Shown here in pieces: positions 59,018 through 64,000 of a DNA stretch of 64,000 bases (its first letter is position 1; each line of letters opens with the position of its first letter). Origin of the DNA: Symsagittifera roscoffensis. Taxonomy: Eukaryota; Xenacoelomorpha; Acoela; Convolutidae. Under the pieces are notes generated by a model, which saw only the letters and a program-made list of their open reading frames with translations, was not told the origin of the DNA and did no database searches. The position numbers were made by a program, and so were the translations under genes. The stretch is taken from contig NC_087064.1 of the NCBI RefSeq assembly GCF_963678635.1, positions 64,349,548 through 64,413,547 of the forward strand, written 5' to 3'.

Positions 59018-61047
59018 GTAAGGCTACACTTAAAGATGTGTCGTGTTTTAGCAGACGAAGAACCGTGCACATTCACACGATTTATCGGTACAAAAGGGAC
59101 ACAATTTTGTGGCCATTTACATGATTTTTCGTGTAAGTTTGCACGAGTTGTCATATGAACAATAGTTTATACGGAAAAATCTACGAACTTGGTCGGTTTC
59201 TAAATAAACTTGTAGTTTTTATCGACAATTTTTTGAATCAAAACATACTTTTTTAATCTGGCTTAGGTCATTGATACAATTAAAGTTTTTTATCAAAACT
59301 AAATGGTTTTTTAACTCTCGTTTAACTTTTTTCTAAGGTTTCATTGTTTTCAAACTCAGCTACGCTTTACAGAAATAAACGAGTTTGGATAATATGTATT
59401 GACGCACCGGAGTTTCATGGATAAAAATCGTTTATTATGGAATAATGTTGTCTAAAATATTATCATTATAGCTATTCATACTTTATTTCAGAACTCAAGT
59501 GAAATGATTGCCTATCTGATAAGAAATTACCTATCGTATGGAGATCACAAGGAGTATGCTTATACCTCGTAAGGACCAGATTTAGATTGGCAATAAAAGT
59601 GTTGGATTTAATGAATTGAATCATTCGAACCTAATTTATTGCTTAATTTTATAGCTAAATAGACGCAATAAAACAAAAGCGCTTGCCTCTTACTTTATAT
59701 TAGGGGGTGTTTTGTTTATTTGTCGGTTCGAATAAATGGTCCACTATTCTGGGTGGCTACTTCTGTTTAATGTGCTAATTGCAAGTGGCCTGAAGTACGC
59801 CGCAATAAAACTTGAAAAGGGATTCTCTGTGTTCGAAATTGACCAATAATTCTAGGACTTGTTCAAAGCTGAGTTCAGAGAGTTTGTTGGTACGCTTCTC
59901 CCAACACAATCAAAAAAGAGTGCATTAGTAAAGTAAAACCAAAATTTCATGCGCCTACAGTCATGACGGACATGACTAGGCTCCCATTTGTACAGAATCT
60001 AGCGTCCCACCAAAGGAGCGATTGTTCCGGGATTAAATTGCTAGAAACAGCATTTTTCCAATGCGAGCCAAGTCAAGGCGTTTTCTTACGTCTCCGGGAG
60101 GCTGCAAGGAGACGTCTTTTCTCAAAAAAATTGACAAACAACATTTTAAATTTAAAATATATACAAAAAACAAATGTTTAGCTTAAGTTCACCATAGCGC
60201 GGAAGAAACTCAAATCAGTTTTCTCTTCGTAAAGCTGTATAATAATTTGCACTTTTCGTTTAGGACTCGGTACTTTTTCTTTTTTTGTAAATTGGTGCCC
60301 GGCACGTAGTTGATCTTGCTCGGCTTTTATGAGTCCGGTATTTTGAGCAGTTCCAGTTAGTAGTGGTTTTCTTCTTACGTATAATACAACACTCGTGGCC
60401 TGATACCACTAATATTTGTTTGTCTTTGGAGGATAAAGTAAAATGAAAGGACGCTTCAGACATTTTAGCTCATAGAATGGTAAGACAATTGTTCAAGTGT
60501 AAGGCAGTATGATTTTATGTGCAGTTTTTAAAATTCTTGAGTTGCTTTCAATTAGCACAATGTAGGTTATCTCTAGTTTAAACGCGTGAATGAGGGATTG
60601 TTTCTCTAGCTAATCGTAATACATTTTTTTTGAGATTCAAGAGGCATCAAGTGAATTAAGACTGTCTTTTCAGGCCTCAATTAGTACACCTAATTGGAAT
60701 ACTCCTGTACCCATGAAAAGGTGAAAAGGACTTAATTTGAAAAAAATTATCGGTATTAAAAGGGGGCTAAATTGTTGTGGTGTTATCTTGTTACGGGTTA
60801 TAAAGCAGGAGGTGTAAAAAATGGGGGTTAAATAACGTGGCGTTAAAGAGTGGGAGTTGGTTTGAGTTAACATTTGGTAACTGGAAAAAATCGCCGCTCT
60901 CCTGTTTTATACGCTTTCCTCAAAGAAACGTGAATGACTTGTGTTAATATGTGTTAATGTCATAAAAATTGTGGTTAATTGTGTTAATTTCATGAAAAAA
61001 TTTACAAACATGAAAGATGGTACAAGTTAAAACAGTTTCATCGTTGA
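59018..61047 (+). other. Intron before the LDLa exon (first 2 kb)
   Basis: AT-rich with no supported exon. A hairpin with 8-bp arms (ACGTCTCC/GGAGACGT) lies at 60,088-60,115. The 72-codon frame around it (59,963-60,181) has no family resemblance. Confidence 0.6.
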
Positions 61048-61778
61048 ACAGTGCTGATTTAAATTATCCGGACAAAACAAACAAATCTTGAATTTTCAAA
61101 CGCCTTTTTCTCGAATTGGGTTAAGAGTAGACAAAAAGTGAACAGAACAAAGGTTGCTTAGAATTTCGTCTAAACTAATATGATGCAATTTTTCTCCGAA
61201 ATTCTCAACCAAAATTTTACCCAAAAATGGGACATTTTGGTTTTTTTCAATTAATCAAAAATTACACTGAAACTACTTTGTTAATTGATAAGAAAATTAT
61301 ATCACAAGAAGCCTCCTAAATAGCCCAACAAAGTTTAAGAGGAGTTAAATCTCCGAAAGTTTGCGCAAATTGTTGAAAATTTGTTTTTAAACAGAGGTTC
61401 TGGGTTTTACATAGTAAAAATCACATTTATTGACTATCAAGTAAAAACTTTTTCTCTTATTCTGGTTTTTGGAGATTTAACTTTTCCTAAACTTTTTTGG
61501 GCTATGTAGGAGGCTTCTTGTGATATAATTTTCTCAACAATTAACTAAATAGTTTCAGTGTAATTCTTGATTAATTGAAAAGAGCATAAATTACCCATTT
61601 TTGGGGTAAATTTTTGGTTGAGAATTTCGGAGAAAAAAATTGTACCATATTAATTTTGATGAAATTCTAAGCAACTTTTGTTCTCTTCACTTTTTGTCTA
61701 ATCTTAACCCAATTTGAGAAAAACGTTTGAAAATTCAAGTTTTGTTCGTTTTGTCCGGATAATTTAAATCAGCACTGT
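61048..61778. mobile_element. Fold-back element with ~300-bp inverted arms
   Basis: The left arm (61,048 to about 61,360) and right arm (about 61,478-61,778) are inverted copies of each other at roughly 90 % identity, with a loop of about 120 bp. Ends are ACAGTGCTGATTTAAATTAT and its reverse complement, followed inside by CCGGACAAAAC. CAGTG ends with TA on the right flank recall Tc1/mariner-type termini, but the left flank is AA, so the superfamily is tentative. No coding sequence. It lies in the intron, ending about 220 bp before the LDLa exon. Confidence 0.85.
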
Positions 61779-61997
61779 ATGTTTTTTTCCAAAACTCGAA
61801 AATGTTTTAAATTTGTTTTTTTTTGGTTTCTTCGAAGTCACCGACTTCTTTCCAACTGTCTGTTGGCTATGTTTTTCTCAGCCATTCTTGCTGGTAGTCT
61901 TTTTACCCAAGATCAGTAGGACATTTCCAAATACTTTTGGCTATTGTACTTTGTAAGTAGTAGCAAGATTGATATCTAACTTTTGGTTTCATTTCAG

Positions 61998-62294
61998 CCA
62001 CTTGCAAAGCGAGTGAGAGTACTCAAACAGAAACAGTGGCTCTCAGCCGAAAACGCAAGCGACGTCAAAAGAGGTCGACTGCGAGGGTCTCGTTGCAGCC
62101 AGATCCCCCCGTCAACAACAACAACAAGAAATACAGAAAGAGAGTGGTAGCTGACGAAAGCGAACAAGACATTGAGAATGGTCTGTTCCGATGTGAGAGG
62201 TCGAAACTCTGTGTGTCCAGAGAACTGCTCTGCAACGGACATGTCAACTGCGGACTGGACAAGTTTGGAAATCTAGACGACAGTGACGAGAAAT
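61998..62294 (+). CDS. CUB/LDLa protein, exon with basic linker and LDLa module
   Basis: The acceptor is GTTTCATTTCAG and the likely donor T/GTTAGT. The exon reads TCKASES, then a very basic stretch (SRKRKRRQKRS) and a second basic cluster (KKYRKRV) with NNNN between, an acidic patch (DESEQD), and an LDLa module (LFRCERSKLCVSRELLC, CNGHVNCGLD, DDSDEK + C). RQKR/S fits the furin pattern R-x-K/R-R. If the Cys of TCKA is the first LDLa cysteine, the gap to FRC is about 58 residues instead of the usual six or so; otherwise the module lacks its first disulfide. The D-x-SDE calcium motif is kept. If the donor is not used, TAG follows directly after the last Cys and the protein would end here and be secreted. 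Confidence 0.82.
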
Positions 62295-64000
62295 GTTAGT
62301 ACTTGTTATCGTTCACAAACTACCTTAAATTTTTATCACATTCTGGGGAAAAATACAAAAGGACAACTTTAAAGAGAGAAATATAAAAATGTAAGGTTTT
62401 ATAGTGATTAACCTTGTCGTGGGGGGTTATATAGTTAATTCGTGGATAGAAAACAGCTGACTAAACTCCGACTGACAATGTATGCATGCATTGTATGGTG
62501 GATTTCAACAAAACGCATTTTTTCTGATCCTAAGCGAAGTCTGCACAATAAATCACCGAAACGCATTTGGCCAAGAAAAAGTTCTTTGATCCGCAATTTT
62601 CAAACTCTGAACATATGAGAGGCACACATCGTGGTGGTAAGGCGTTCGCTTTGAGATCGTCAGATCCTCAAGTCGATCGATACCCTGCCATAACAAGTTG
62701 AGTATATCAGCCCTCACTTGACCTTTTGCTTCAGTTCTACCACAACTTTACCAAATTTGGCTGCAAAAAAAATCATTCCAGACGCAAAAAAAACAAGACC
62801 AAGTGATCAATCTCCCCTTTAATCAATTAGATGGGAGATTGTTCACTTGATTAAAAGTTAATGTTTTTCAGCTAATCAGATTTGAGCATAGTTCCTACAG
62901 GCCTTATAGCTTAAACTTGCCATTTAGTTTAAGCGGGAGGGGAGATCGTCATTTGCTCTATTAAAGGTGGGATTCTCGCATGGGCCAAAAAAAAACATCC
63001 TTGATTAGCAAAAAAGGGCTTTGTTGAAAAAAAATCAGTGTAGAATGTGGAGAAAAAATATAAACCCGCGATCATCAGACAAGCCTAGAATTCTTTGATA
63101 GGTTCTCTGCGAATCGCAGAAACGAAGTTATTTAAAGAGGATTTCTAAACCGGTATTTCTTCCTTATTTCTTTAAAATTGTTGTTCACTAGGTCCAAATT
63201 GTCTGCTTGATCAATATTTTCCTCAATTTGAGACTTAATTTTTTTCGAGGATTAGATGCCTAGATAAATGGCTTATAATACAAAAGACCAAAGTTGTTGT
63301 GGGAAGTTTGTCTTCCTTTTTGGAACTGATCAATTCTTTTGTTGCTTTAGAAAGCAGTTTAAATCGATTCAAAACATCTTTTCAGCTCTTTTTACTCGCT
63401 CGTTATCTAATGGTGCCATCTAAGCTCATTATCTATTGTGAAAAAAGTTTTTCAATAAAAATCAGCAGCTTAGTCGATGGAATATTGAAGCAGTTTCTTT
63501 TCACAGTTATTTTGCATTTGCAATAATAATTGCTAACTTTTTTCAGAAAAAAAAATAAACGATTTAAATGATCAATTTTAATTTGAGCTTTGAGGGTAGA
63601 ATTTGTAATTTTTTAATGGGCTGACAAAAAAAATTCGGCCAAAATGTCATTAAATGTTCGAAAAGAAGGCCTGTACTTTTCCATTTTAATCCTCTTTTGC
63701 CAAAGATGTCACGACAGTAATTCGCAGATTTTATCCTGAAGACCAATTTTTATAATTTGTTGGTCACGTGATTATCCCTTCTTTTCATGGCCCCAGGATG
63801 TGATTTAACGAAGTGAAATTGGTCGAGGCTGTGCTAATTTTTTAAGCCTCGGGGGAAATAATAGTTTGTATTGTTATAATTAGAGCCCCCTAAAAGCTCA
63901 AAACTCACTATTTTAAGCTTATTTTTAAGCAATTAGTTTCATAGCAATCAGCTTCAGTTCTCTCGAGACTATTTGTTTTTTTTAATCGATGGTTTTTGAC
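62295..64000. other. Downstream of the LDLa exon, no further exon identified
   Basis: Presumed intron or 3' flank. I see no segment with a good acceptor followed by a transmembrane or extracellular module in the right phase, so the rest of the gene, if any, lies beyond the window. A tRNA-like remnant is at 62,628-62,690. Confidence 0.5.
62628..62690 (+). pseudogene. tRNA-like remnant (A- and B-box-like)
   Basis: TGGTGGTAAGGCG (about 62,632) resembles an A box and AGTCGATCGATACCC (about 62,671) a B box with a small insertion. The spacing is about 40 bp. The stems do not pair well. It is probably a SINE fragment. Confidence 0.35.

Overview
The window is AT-rich, repeat-dominated nuclear DNA from an animal. 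The only convincing protein-coding sequence is a set of four spliced exons on the + strand between 53.2 and 62.3 kb. They encode a CUB domain followed by an LDL-receptor class A (LDLa) module, a combination of metazoan extracellular and membrane proteins. The kilobase introns, A/T-rich splice acceptors and MITE-like elements suggest an invertebrate, but I cannot name the taxon. There is no prokaryotic gene, rRNA or CRISPR array, and no intact transposase or reverse transcriptase.

Layout. (1) 1-704: flank with no recognisable feature. (2) About 705-31,920: one continuous satellite field of degenerate monomers of about 70 bp. Its centre (about 4.3-20.8 kb, with an island at 22.9-25.0 kb) is organised as a nine-monomer higher-order repeat (HOR) of about 630-640 bp. 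The two edges are divergent single monomers. A 2,325-bp block is tandemly duplicated without visible difference (11,186-15,835), and a block of about 1.14 kb is duplicated at a distance (21,711 and 25,001). (3) 31.9-38.3 kb: ancient repeat units of about 1.5 kb carrying a tRNA-Ser-like relic, short tandem duplications and a G-rich minisatellite. (4) 35.5-41.8 kb and again 51.6-56.7 kb: many copies of a non-coding element of about 520 bp with hairpins at both ends, often head to tail. (5) 42.7-46.0 kb: two hAT-like MITEs, one with a perfect 8-bp target duplication, and a 28-bp tandem array. (6) 46-51 kb: mostly featureless, with homopolymer C/G runs and one tRNA-like remnant, ending in a more GC-rich island at about 50.9-51.4 kb. 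(7) 51.4-62.3 kb: the CUB/LDLa gene, with repeat copies in its introns and a fold-back element (61,048-61,778) immediately upstream of its last visible exon. (8) 62.3-64 kb: sequence downstream of that exon, with no confident exon.

The four exons join in frame (phases 1, 2, 1) and give about 220 residues: a complete four-cysteine CUB domain, a very basic linker with furin-type sites, and an LDLa module. The 5' end of the gene is uncertain; a signal-peptide-like segment at 51,477-51,603 ends at a GT donor in the right phase but lies partly in a repeat. The 3' end (transmembrane or cytoplasmic part) lies beyond the window unless the gene stops at the TAG just after the LDLa module.
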